Assembly: GCA_015956445.1 (NCBI GenBank) | Contig: WIUZ02000002.1 | Location: 806,001-870,000, forward strand | Source of the DNA: Thelephora terrestris | Lineage: Eukaryota; Basidiomycota; Agaricomycetes; Thelephorales; Thelephoraceae | DNA length: 64,000 bases | Direction: 5' to 3' | Shown: one piece after another, positions 54,444-64,000 of the stretch | How the letters are laid out: each line of letters starts with the position of its first letter | How positions within the stretch are numbered: the first letter of the stretch is position 1 | Notes under the pieces: model-generated | Seen by the model: the letters and a program-made list of their open reading frames with translations, nothing else | The model's database searches: none | Told to the model about the DNA's origin: nothing | Translations under genes and position numbers: made by a program

Positions 54444-56910
54444 TCAGAAATCGACTCTATCTACGGCAGGCCTCATGGTCATCAACCTTCCATCCCGGAG
54501 ATCGTAGTGCTGGCCCCTCCTCGCTAGGACCTCCCCGAACATGGCGTCACCATCTTCAGCACTCAGCTGAACGACTAGTTCAAGCCGATAGGAAGAAATG
54601 CCTTCGAGCGGACCAATCAGCCTCCCAGATGTCGCCGAACTCTGGAACACCTGGTCCCACATCTCCATCACCGGATGGCTGCTCGACAGCACTATCGACG
54701 TAGTCGGCAAGTGACCCTCCGTCTCTCTCATCGGACCCCTGGCACTGGGGGCAAGGGGGTACTTACCCAGTGGGTACATTGTGAGTTCATTGTGGGTTTT
54801 GAAACCATTCGCCCAGTCGTTACCCACCAGGTACTTTTTGGGTACTTTTTGAAAGATACCCATCAATTCACTGGAATTTTACCCACTGGGTACATGGTGG
54901 GTACTTTGTAAAAGTACCCACTCAGGAACCCAGTGGGTATTTTTTGAGCAAAACCCCTGGGTTCTTTCACAATTTACTTTCCAATGTGCCCATCACAAAC
55001 TTGAGCCACTTGTTGAGAGTTCTTTCACAAAATACCCACCAATCTGATCAAAATGTACCCAGTGGGTTTTTTTCAAAGAACTCACAAAGAACTAACAGTG
55101 TGGCTCAATTTTACCATGAACTCTCAAAGAACCCATTGAGTATCTGGTTGAGTACATTGTGATCAGATCAGTGGGTACTTTATAAAAAAACTCCCAATGA
55201 GTGGCTCAAGTTTGTGATGGGCACATTGGAAAGTAAATTGTGAAAGAATCCAGGGGTTTTGCTCAAAAAATACCCACTGGGTTCCTGAGTGGGTACTTTT
55301 ACAAAGTACCCACCATGTACCCAGTGGGTAAAATGTGGGCAAATTGATGGGTATCTTTCAAAAAGTACCCAAAAAGTACCTGGTGGGTAATGACCAGGCA
55401 AATGGTTTCAAAACCCACAATGAGCTCACAATGTACCCACTGGGTAAGTACCCCCTTGCCCCCAGTGTGGGCGGAATCCTGTCTTGCGAGTCGAAGCTGG
55501 TGGCGAAGCTGGATCTCCGACTCGACCTGTCGGTAGGGACGGTTGACTCGATAGCGGAACTTTCGTCCCTCACCTCGACCAGACTGGTCACCATCCGACT
55601 CAACTGGACGAGGATAGGGATTAGCCGATGGAGCCATGCGATGAGCAGGACGGCGTCGAGAGCACTTGCAACGTTGCCCCTTAGTCACCGGACGTACCTC
55701 GGCGACCCTCGGAGCATCTTCAGCTCGGTCAACCTCCATGACCTCATCCTCGATCTTCACGAACTGATGGATCGGCTGCAAGACACAGCACCCACAGTTC
55801 TCCTTGTCGGAAGCGGCCAAGGTAGAAGCCGGACCAGGAGTCTGAACGGGAACCGCGTTCTCAATTGGAGGCGTCACATAGGACGACGGGTTAGGAGATG
55901 GGAGTACCACCTCGTCGGCGTACTCCAACTCGAACGGAACATCGGCTGTCCCCTGACCAACCAATTTGGGACCCTCCTTGCAGTTGCAGGTCTTGTCCTG
56001 CAAGGACTCAACCTGCGCTGTCAACACTGCCACCACGTTCTCGAGTTCTTTGGTCTAGGAAATGTCAGCTTCCATCATTCTAAGCAAATGATGAAAGCGG
56101 CATTACCTTTTCATCCCTCCTGGCCAACGCCCCCTTGATGTTGTTGTCCCGAACCTTCAACCCTGCGATCAACTCCTGATGATTGGCGACCATTGCCTCC
56201 AACGCCTCGTTCGTTCCTTGCTGGAAGGCTGCCAAGGTCTCCTTCAGCTGAAGACCCTCCGCTGACAGACGAAGGACGTCTGCCTTCGCCTCTTTCACCT
56301 CACGCTCCAATCGTTCCACCTAGGCAGTCTGATTAGTCGAGAGTCATACTCGAATATTCAGACAGAAAACCTACCCGGCTTTCTCCCTCCTGAACGAGCG
56401 ACCACAACAGGCTAGTGGAAGCGGTAGCATGGCGGACAGCTCGACGAACGGTAGCTCCGTGCTCCAGTAGGTCCTGGTCGTAGATTCCCCTCTGCAGGGT
56501 GTACCAGAGCTCCTTCTTGATTGGATGCTCCAGTTCTCCGAACCTACCCCTCATCTGGAAGGCTACCTTCTCAGCGATTATCGTACGGACCCAGAGCTCA
56601 TCGTCCCAGGTCAATCCCATCAAGTGAGGGATCGTCTCCCTGAGACGTTCGGCGTCCACCTCCGTGATGACCTCCAAGATCTAGAAGCCGTTAGTTTGAC
56701 ATCAACGCCAAAAGAACGTTCCTCTACCTAGAGGAAGGCGTTAGTGCAAACATACTAAGCTCTAGGTCTCCCCCATACCTGGTCATCCGTGGTATAGGGA
56801 GTCCCCGCCGCACAGGCATAGGTCTTGCGATTGGCGGCACGACGGTCAATGCGAGAGATGGTGGAGATGCTGTTGGCGACTTTGTAGGTATGGTTGTTGG
56901 GGAAAGACAT
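54444..56910 (-). pseudogene. Family I gene in copy 6, split by M5
   Basis: ATG at 56910, stop at 54444. Exons match copy 1 closely; M5 (54743-55467) lies in exon 5. It appears to be a young copy because the other exons are open and very similar to copies 1 and 4. Confidence 0.65.
54743..55467. mobile_element. Foldback MITE M5
   Basis: A 725-bp palindrome, CACTGGGGGCAAGGGGG.. and ..CCTTGCCCCCAGTG, target duplication TGG (54740-54742, 55468-55470). The arms repeat a GTACCCACTGGGTAC word. Confidence 0.92.
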
Positions 56911-58478
56911 GTTGATAAGATGATGGGGAAGTTGCTGGTGTTGCTGATCAAGGATGGCTCCAAGAAGACGTCCTTCTTATAGCCTAGATTGGTGATCCTT
57001 CACGTGACCTACCTCGACGAACCTCATTGGTCCGGGTCACATCAACTTCCGCCACTGTACCATCATCGTTGGCTTACTACATCAAGCTGACACCTCGGCC
57101 TGCGGGATGGCCTTGGAAGAACTTCGTTCCGGAACGCCTAGAACGCGCGCGCACTAAAAATAGGTCTCAAGACCCTGATGACCCCTTTATGACATCACGA
57201 ACCCCTTTTTACGACCCCTCATGACTTTACGATTACGATCAACCCTGGACCCTGATCACACACGTGGACAGTCACATCACAGTCTCCTAACCGGAGGAAG
57301 GAATTGCCGTTATTCGGAAGGAGCACCTTAGACTCTTTTTATTTAGCTCAACGAATGTGGAGTAGCCGTTAGCGTGAAACGCCGGCGAATCTGTAATCCC
57401 TCATGTCCCATGAGTCTAGGCCTGCGCTCCTCATGTTCGGATGTACGTTGAGGTTGCCACTAGTCCGTGATGCTGTTACCGCCTACAGACAACAAGGGAT
57501 GCTGTATGGTCTCTATCTTTGGCCTCTCCAAAGGAAGCATCCAAGAAGATTCTCACCTGACCCTTGGGTGTGATCCCCAGGTACGAACTTTCATGACCCC
57601 ATGCCCCTTTTTCTTTTAGGACTAGTGTTATCTTTACCCCTATGTTTCATGCAGACATTCGTTATCTTTTATGCAATCCTTCACATGCTAGTAAGGCCCT
57701 TTGTCCTTTATTCTCCCACGCGTCACCTTTGTTCGCTTCCCTTACTTAGCGTTCTCACACTCCTTATCTCCCTTTGTTCTGGACTTGATAAGGGTATATT
57801 AGGGTATTGACATCATGGCCACTCCTTTAGTATAAGTAGCAACTGTGGCTGTATCGTAGTACCTTAGTTTTGTTACCTCAGGAAATCCTCTGCCCTTCTC
57901 AGCCCAGTTGCAGTTAAGGACAAGTCAGAGTTTCTTGTTTGATCCAAGACATCCCCCATCTGCTCTCCCTCCCGCTCTGCGCCTCAACTGCGCCTCGTAA
58001 CTATAGACTCCCAGCAGTCATATTAGAATACCTCGAGCGTCCAGTCGATCAACTGGTGGAGTCATCAATCCTGTTGTAGGGATCAACCCTTGCGTGTTAA
58101 ACTGAACGAAGTACGGTTTAGGTTGGGTTTCCCTTTAGGATATCGACCTGACTTGTAGTGACCTCGGACAACCTACCGGAAGAATAGAGACGTGATCGTT
58201 CTCTCACAAGCTAGTTGGACTAGTGAGTACTCTGCGGAGTCGGCTCAGTGCACTGGTAGTTGTTGGGGTAGAGTGGCCCTGACAGGAATGACCTTATGAG
58301 GACTGCTAAACCCTTCCAGGCAACACGGCCTCTGATGGTTCTCCTTGTCAGAATCTCCCAAGATGGAAAACAGACCAGGCACAAGGAGTCACTGGGGGCA
58401 AGGGCTGGTGTTTGGGTCCAGAACATTGCAAGTTCATCACAAGGAAATGGACAATGTACCTGGCCAAAACTCACCCAG

Positions 58479-58765
58479 CACTGGGTCCAGGGTAGAATAG
58501 GTTTTGGGGGATTATTCTAAACAATATTCTGAATATAATTAAAATAATAAATGTGTTATTTTTTAAACAGATTCTGCCCACATTCAAGGAATATGCAAAT
58601 GCAAATGAACTCTCAGCAGAGTTGGCTCTGGGCATCAGATTTGAATAAAATAATCCTAGGATATGGCTAGAATATGTTTAAAATAAGACATGTTTATTAT
58701 CCTGATTATATTCTGAATATTATTTAGAATAATCCCCAGAAACCTATTCTATCCTGGACCCAGTG
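58479..58765. mobile_element. MITE with CACTGGGTCC ends
   Basis: A 287-bp inverted-repeat element, CACTGGGTCCAGGGTAGAATAG and its complement (about 22 bp or more), target duplication CAG (58476-58478, 58766-58768). AT-rich inside with ATATTCTGAATAT-like words. A separate family from M1-M8. Confidence 0.85.
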
Positions 58766-58909
58766 CAGTACATTGCAAACACATTCTCCAATTTCCAGGC
58801 CAATTTCCTTGCAGTGTTCCAGTGATGTTCCCATTAGGTAATCAATGGGTAAATTGAGAATTTTCCCAAAGAATTTAACCTTGACATTGCTGATTGGCAA
58901 ATTGACAGT

Positions 58910-59401
58910 CACTGGGGGCAGGGGCACCTGTAATTGGTGATTACATTGGTGAATTCAGGTGCACTGTCCAATAATTGTAATCACTGATCCCAGGTTGATT
59001 AAATTTCAAATGTCACCTTGACATGTAATTCAACTGATGTCCACCAACTCCATTTGAAATTCCCTCAAAATGTTCCCAAGCAATGTTTCCTGAATGTTCC
59101 CAGTAGGTACATTGTGTAAACATCTCATATTTTTGAGGGTATATGTATTACATCTCAGATGGTTGAATAAATGTTGATTACATTGCAGTATCGTTTTTGC
59201 CAACAGGTCAAAAACATTCTAGAAACATTTGTTGAGAACATTTCAAATGGAATTGGTGAACATTGGCTGCATTACATGTCAAGGTAACATTTGAAATGTA
59301 ATCAACCTGGAATCAGCAATTACAATTATTGGAAGGTGCATCTAAACTCAACAGTGTAATTGAGATGTAATCACCAACTCCAGGTACCCTTGTTCCTGGT
59401 C
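58910..59401. mobile_element. Foldback MITE M7 (same type as M2)
   Basis: Starts CACTGGGGGCAGGGGCACC. The body follows M2 (GTAATCAACCTGG, ACATTTGAAATGT words). The right end is diverged (CCTTGTTCCTGG), so this is an older copy; target duplication no longer clear. Confidence 0.7.
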
Positions 59402-59786
59402 AAGAAAATTCAAAATGCACCCAAACTGTGTATTTGCAGTGTTATGGGGTGGTACATCCAGAATTTACTGGTGCCGACCACCACAATGTACTGAGTTCAG
59501 CAAACATCAGGAAAACTCAGTACATTGTGGTCAACAGTACCAGTACATTTTGGATGTACCACCCCAGAACACTGCAAACACACTGTTTGGGTGCATTTTG
59601 AATTTTCCTGGCCAGGAACATTGTAAATGCGCCAATTGGCAATGTCGAGTTACATTCTTTGGGAAAATTTTGAATGTACCCATGGATTACTTAATGGGAA
59701 CATCACTGGAACACTGTGAATGTACTGACCATTTTCTGTCCTGGAACACTGCAAGGAAATCGGCCTGGAAAATTGAGAATGTGTTT

Positions 59787-60400
59787 CACTGGGGGCAAGG
59801 AGGTACTTACCCAGTGGGTACATTGTGAGTTCATTGTGAGTTTTGAAACCATTCGCCCAGCCGTTGCCCATCAGGTACATGTTGGATAATTTTTGAAAGA
59901 TACCAATCAATTTGCCCAAATTTTGCCCCTGGGTACATTGTGGGTACATTGTAAAAGTACCCACTCAGGAACCCAGTGGGTATTTTTTGCGCAAAACCCC
60001 TGGGTTCTTTCATAATTCACTTTCCAATGTGCCCATCACAAGCCTGAGCCACTCATTGAGAGTCCTTTCACAAAGAACCCACTAATCTGATCACAATGTA
60101 TCCAGTGGGTTTTCTCCAAAGAACTCTCAACGAGTGGCTCAGGTTTGTGATGGGCACATTGGAAAGTGAATTGTGAAAGAACCCAGGGGTTTTGCTCAAA
60201 AAATACCCACTGGGTTCCTGAGTGGGCACTTTTACAATGTACCTACAATGTACCCAGTGGGCAAAATTTGGGCAAATTGATGGGTATCTCTCAAAGAGTA
60301 CCCAAAAAGTACCTGGTGGGTAACGACTGGGCGAATTGTTTCAAAACCCACAGTGGACCCACAATGTACCCACTGGGTAAGTAACCCCTTGCCCCCGGTG
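59787..60400. mobile_element. Foldback MITE M8 (same type as M5)
   Basis: CACTGGGGGCAAGGAGG.. to ..CCCCTTGCCCCCGGTG, 614 bp, arms with the GTACCCACTGGGTAC word of M5. Flanking triplets do not match, in line with recombination between its right end and that of M6. Confidence 0.75.
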
Positions 60401-60957
60401 ATGGGAGAGTGGTGGAGGTGGTGGAATGTCAAACACCACACGTGTCTCCCAGATACTATTGTTCCTGCTGGTGTTGATCCAATGTCCCTTTCATCAACAT
60501 TCGCCAGAGTTCCCTCTTCAATGGGTTCCCCAGGACACCATGACGACCCTTCAGGTGTTCCAATAACTTGTGAGACACCATGGTCTGGCACCAGAGCGCA
60601 TCGTCCCAAGTCATGGGACCAGGGAGACTCCCAATGGTCTACTCCAGGTGTGCCAGATCAACAGTGGAGAATGCCTCAAGGATCTACAAAAGGGTTAGAC
60701 ACTTTGCTGGTTTTCAACCCAACCCAGCAAAGTATCTCACCTTTCCATCAGAGGGGTAGGATTTTCATGGACCTAACACAAAGCCCTTGTGAGGCATGGC
60801 ACAAAAATCACCATGTGATATGGTGCAAGTGGTGGAAGCAGGTTGGAAGGTGCTATTGCTTGGGAAAGAAATGTTGGCAGATGAGTAAAACCGAGGTGGT
60901 TGGTGTTGCTGATCAAGGATGGCTCCAAGGGGGCATCTTTCTTATAGCCTAGATTGG
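60401..60957 (-). pseudogene. Old family I gene piece: exon 2 to promoter
   Basis: Diverged family I sequence on the minus strand, recognisable by the CTTATAGCCTAGATTGG promoter block (60941-60957), the GATCAAGGATGGCTCC leader and the CATCGTCCCAAGTCATGGG region of exon 2. Many differences, no usable frame. Confidence 0.6.
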
Positions 60958-62757
60958 TGTCACAAACACGTGACATGTTGAGGAAGATCACACAAATTAT
61001 TCAAGAAATTCATATCATTCGTGGTAATAGTACAAAGCTGAATAAAAGAACTCAACAAGAGCGAAAGGATCTATCTCACAACCACAAGACTGAGAGAGGG
61101 AACAACAATGTGCGAAATGAAACAGGTTGTATACACTCCGAGGACAATAAGAGTACCTCCCTGACGTTGGGTCCACCCAACATTCCTGACATCCCAACAT
61201 ATCGTGAAACACCCCTTCATGCATCTCTGTTGTCACTTGACTCAACCCTTCATTCACTAACTCAAACCCATACTTGTCCTGCAACTTCGCCACCTCCAAC
61301 ATCAGCCTCATACATATTTTGTGAGACTTGTTCAACAGGCGACACCACTGTCCAGAATGAGTCATCGGACTCTTGTGGGTCTTCTTCAAACTCCTCTCCA
61401 CCAATTGAAGAACTGGAGCAGGACTCCAAGTAGGGGATGGAGGGAGAGGAACACTCTCATCCTGGTGGAGTTGGAGGGACAACTGGGGACTGATGGTAGG
61501 GACAACAGATGTGTCTGCAGAAGTGGTGGCGGAAGGAGCAGAGTGAAGCTGCCTGAGAAGGACCCCAACATGAATAAAGTGGGCGAAGTCATTATCCAAA
61601 CTGTGGAAGACAATGTATATTCCATCCATTCTCTCCTCTAACTTAGCAAGCCTGTTCTCCCTCTCCCTCTCCATAGCATCCAAAAGAGGAGGGGCACATT
61701 CATGCCCAGATTGCTCTCAGATATGAGCAGGAGCACCATGCTGACAAAGGAACTCTTGGGCCATCTTGTTTTCCTGAGCAATAACAGCAGGACTGTCATA
61801 CAAAGAAACCCCTGTCGTAAGGAGTGCTGGCATCGTAAGGGGAGGCAGTGACAAAAGGAGTAGCATTGGCATTGAGAGGCATAGTGACAAAAGGTGGTTT
61901 ATAAGAGAAGAGTAGTTGTTGCGGGATTGTGGGAGTGGAAAAGAGACGATGAGGAGAGAAGACCAAAAGACCTCTTGGATTGTATACATCCAAAAACAAT
62001 GGGACGCCTAAAAGGGACAACAACAAACTATTATCCATCAATAACCCAAAAAGGATAAAACAAACTCTCAACCGCAATTGTGATCCCATCAATCATGAGA
62101 AATCCCCATTGTACTCCTATTGACATCATTTCTATTGTTCCCTTTATTGTCGGTCATCCTAAGTCCTACTTCCATGACTCATTTACCCTGCCCTAAACTG
62201 CGCACAGACCATGTTGACTCGTTTTTGACTAGTTTTATGATTACTAAGCACGTAGAGGATTGGGTATATATGGAAGAGTGTTTGCTCCTTTTTTCCCCAT
62301 TCTCAATCTCTTCTGTATTCTTCTACCAACTGCTCAATACACAAAGTAAGCTGAGGAATCCTCCTCGCGCCTTACTCTTACTGACTCATTTAAGCAGGAA
62401 TCATTCTGCTAGTGTATGTTCAACGCACCAAATTCCTTCCCCTCTACTAGTCCTCTCCCAAGACCTATCATTCTGGACATTCAAAGATCTGTCTAGGAGT
62501 ATAAACTCATCAGGAGTCTTCAAAGCAATAGGACCAGTGGTTTATTAGTACGCCACCCCTATTATTGTCCTTTCTCAGCCCTTGACGCCAGAGTTATCAC
62601 TCCTCCTTTCCTTCTCAGAGCAGACCACCAATTCCTGTGGAAATCCACTGTTACTGGTAGTGTACTCGCCACAGTTTATTTTAGTATAAGTCCCGCCTTC
62701 CAGTTTCCAAACCCACAAGTTCATCTGACTACCAACGTTCATACTCATTGTCCTGCC
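60958..62757 (-). mobile_element. Family II copy d, truncated
   Basis: Left border TGTCACAAACACGTGACATG at 60958. Gene B runs on the minus strand (about 61990 down to 61015) and gene A on the plus strand (about 62420-62757), with TATATATGG near 62266. The match stops inside gene A at about 62757, so the right border is lost. Between them these genes show several breaks. Confidence 0.75.
61015..61683 (-). pseudogene. Family II gene B in copy d, long open part
   Basis: The longest continuous reading of gene B's second half: MERERENRLAKLEERMDGIY, a Pro-rich stretch, KICMRLMLEVAKLQDKYGFE, GCQECWVDPTSG, and SYCPRSVYNLFHFAHCC. It supports the gene B model. The N-terminal part lies at about 61720-61990. 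Confidence 0.5.
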
Positions 62758-62857
62758 CATTTAAGCACACATCTGGAGCACCATCAACTCAAGGACAATT
62801 GAGTCTGCGCATCCTGGGCTCTGCCGCTCGTCAGCCCTGTATATTATTATGTAATGA

Positions 62858-62985
62858 TCACCATGTCCCCACTGGGCACAGTGGATTCACATGGCCAGGC
62901 ACATTTTGAATGTATTCAAATTTCCCCCAACATTGTGATCACTTCAGCATGTACCAACTGGATATTTGACCCCTTGCTCCCAGTG
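62858..62985. mobile_element. Fragment of an M1-type foldback MITE (M9)
   Basis: Matches the right arm of M1 from CATGTCCCCACTGGGCACA to the end CCTTGCTCCCAGTG at 62985. The left arm is absent. The 100 bases before it are unassigned. Confidence 0.7.
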
Positions 62986-63159
62986 AGTACCATTTTGCTA
63001 GTCCAGGTACCACCTGTTGCTTATATTGTTGATCAATACATCAGTTACCCATTCTCCCTACACTCTACCTACTGAGTTAAGCACTGAGCACTGGTATTGA
63101 TCTCTCATGGGAAGGAACCCACAGATTCCACCCCATCACTTCTCCCATACCATTGACAT

Positions 63160-63266
63160 CACATACCATCATGTATCTCCTTCGACCATCACATACCACT
63201 GAAACATCACATACCACCATAAATCATCATAAATCATCACATATCAACATTAGCCACCACATACCA
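63160..63266 (+). repeat. Degenerate CATCACATACCA minisatellite
   Basis: About eight imperfect units of a 10-13 base motif (CATCACATACCA, AAATCATCA) next to the solo LTR. 62986-63159 before it holds nothing I can name. Confidence 0.65.
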
Positions 63267-63272
63267 TGAAGG

Positions 63273-63913
63273 TGTCACGAATCCACTTCTGGGAACAAAA
63301 GATCAGCCAGGTAGTTAATGAAATTTGTGCCATCAAGACCCACCAAGCAGCCTGAGGGCAGTAAGTGGTTCAGCAGGAAATGAGAGAGTGTCAAGTGATC
63401 AGAAGATGTCAGGTGATCAGAAAGTGTCAGGTGATGGGAACATGATCAAGGCTATGTGTGGAAACCCATCATGTGACTTATTACATGATTTGTTGCCCGA
63501 ACAAACAAGGCCAAAGATAGATGACCAAATAGTAACAAATAGTATTATGTGACTTGTTGGATGGGAATATATATAAGGAAAGGTATCTCAGACCTTTCTC
63601 TTTTCCCACCCTCAATCTTCTTTGTAATCACTATCATTAGTTTCAATATATCAGAGAGTATAAATCATACTCCATTCTCACCCTTCTATTCATTTGATGG
63701 GCAAATCAATTGCCTGAAGAGTGAACCCTCAATAAATCCCCAACATCTTCTCATTGGTTACAGGTACTAACCAAGAGAATAAACCCCTCTATTCCCACAT
63801 ACATCTCCCTCTGCCCCTACATACTACCTCCCTAAACATCTCCTCCAACCCCCTTTCCATCCCCAACACTGATCCTCTGACATCAGAACAAGCTTAGGCT
63901 GGTAACCCTGACA
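63273..63913 (+). repeat. Solo LTR, 641 bp
   Basis: Borders TGTCACGAATCC.. and ..GGTAACCCTGACA, target duplication GAAGG (63268-63272, 63914-63918). A promoter (ATATATATAAGG, 63569-63580) is followed by a pyrimidine-rich leader (CCCACCCTCAATCTTCTTTG) and AATAAA near 63778. The layout fits an LTR. The end bases match family II ends, and the TATA-leader block closely resembles that of family II gene A. Confidence 0.8.
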
Positions 63914-64000
63914 GAAGGTTCTGGATGGTGCTATCTAAGTCAGGTATCCCCAGGTACCATCACATGCAGATTGTCAAATTTGTCAATGCATGATATTCCC

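Larger units (their letters stand above)
54259..58284 (-). mobile_element. Family I copy 6
   Basis: Borders TGTCAGGAACATGG.. and ..GTGGCCCTGACA, target duplication GGAAT (54254-54258, 58285-58289). Its own length is 3.3 kb without M5. It sits inside the old copy 8. Confidence 0.88.
58390..59786. mobile_element. Foldback MITE M6, right terminus lost
   Basis: Starts CACTGGGGGCAAGGGCTGG. The left arm (58390-58478, 58766-58909) pairs with 59402-59786 around a centre near 59505, but the last 90 or so bases of the right arm are missing where M8 begins. Two other MITEs (58479-58765 and 58910-59401) sit in the left arm. Confidence 0.7.
18480..60957 (-). mobile_element. Old family I copy 8, outermost member of the nest
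   Basis: Diverged family I sequence appears in pieces that follow one another in family I order: 18480-18771 (last exon), 54012-54258 (last exon, intron 4 and exon 4), 58285-58389 (exon 4) and 60401-60957 (exon 2 to promoter). Between them lie a family II copy (18772-54011), family I copy 6 (54259-58284) and foldback MITEs (58390-60400). Neither end is recognisable. This is the oldest layer, broken many times. Confidence 0.65.

Overview
This window is from the nuclear genome of a basidiomycete fungus, most likely an Agaricomycete. The evidence is a PP2A catalytic-subunit gene cut by many short introns (about 50-140 bp), a Copia retrotransposon of fungal type, a large Tnp2-type CACTA/CMC transposon of the Agaricomycete (Plavaka-like) kind, and a fragment resembling the basidiomycete DUF6535 family. 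I see no rRNA, no intact tRNA gene and no CRISPR. Almost the whole window is mobile DNA.

Layout. (1) 605-11595: a PP2A catalytic-subunit gene on the + strand, split by two separate insertions with exact 5-bp target duplications: a near-complete Copia element (988-7363) and a 3.3-kb element I call family I (7866-11172). (2) 12.1-18.2 kb: LTR-like repeats, a solo Copia LTR, a 2.1-kb element I call family II (12923-15069) and a CACAG-ended MITE. (3) about 18.5-61 kb: one giant nest. An old family I copy was split by a family II copy (18772-54011), which was split by family I copies and a foldback MITE. One of those family I copies holds two more, and one of these holds a 10.2-kb CACTA transposon (23585-33756) whose transposase gene is itself split by a foldback MITE. 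The deepest path has six levels. (4) 61-64 kb: a truncated family II copy, a MITE fragment, a minisatellite and a 641-bp solo LTR.

Family I (about 3.3 kb, at least seven bounded copies) and family II (about 2.1-2.25 kb) are the most unusual content. Both begin TG and end CA, make 5-bp target duplications, and show neither long terminal repeats nor polymerase genes inside. Family I carries one five-exon gene for an unrecognised coiled-coil protein of about 479 residues. Family II carries two divergently transcribed unrecognised genes. Their terminal bases (TGTCA with a variable next base) and the TATA-region layout of family II match the 641-bp solo LTR at 63273-63913. My working view, an inference only, is that they are very large solo LTRs, or relatives moved by a retroviral-type integrase, that carry genes inside the terminal repeat.

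The foldback MITEs share the end CACTGGGGGCA and 3-bp target duplications, but each type is built from its own short repeated word. Exact target duplications fix nearly all element borders, so the insertion order can be read directly. Names such as family I, family II, M1-M9 and G1-G3 are mine.
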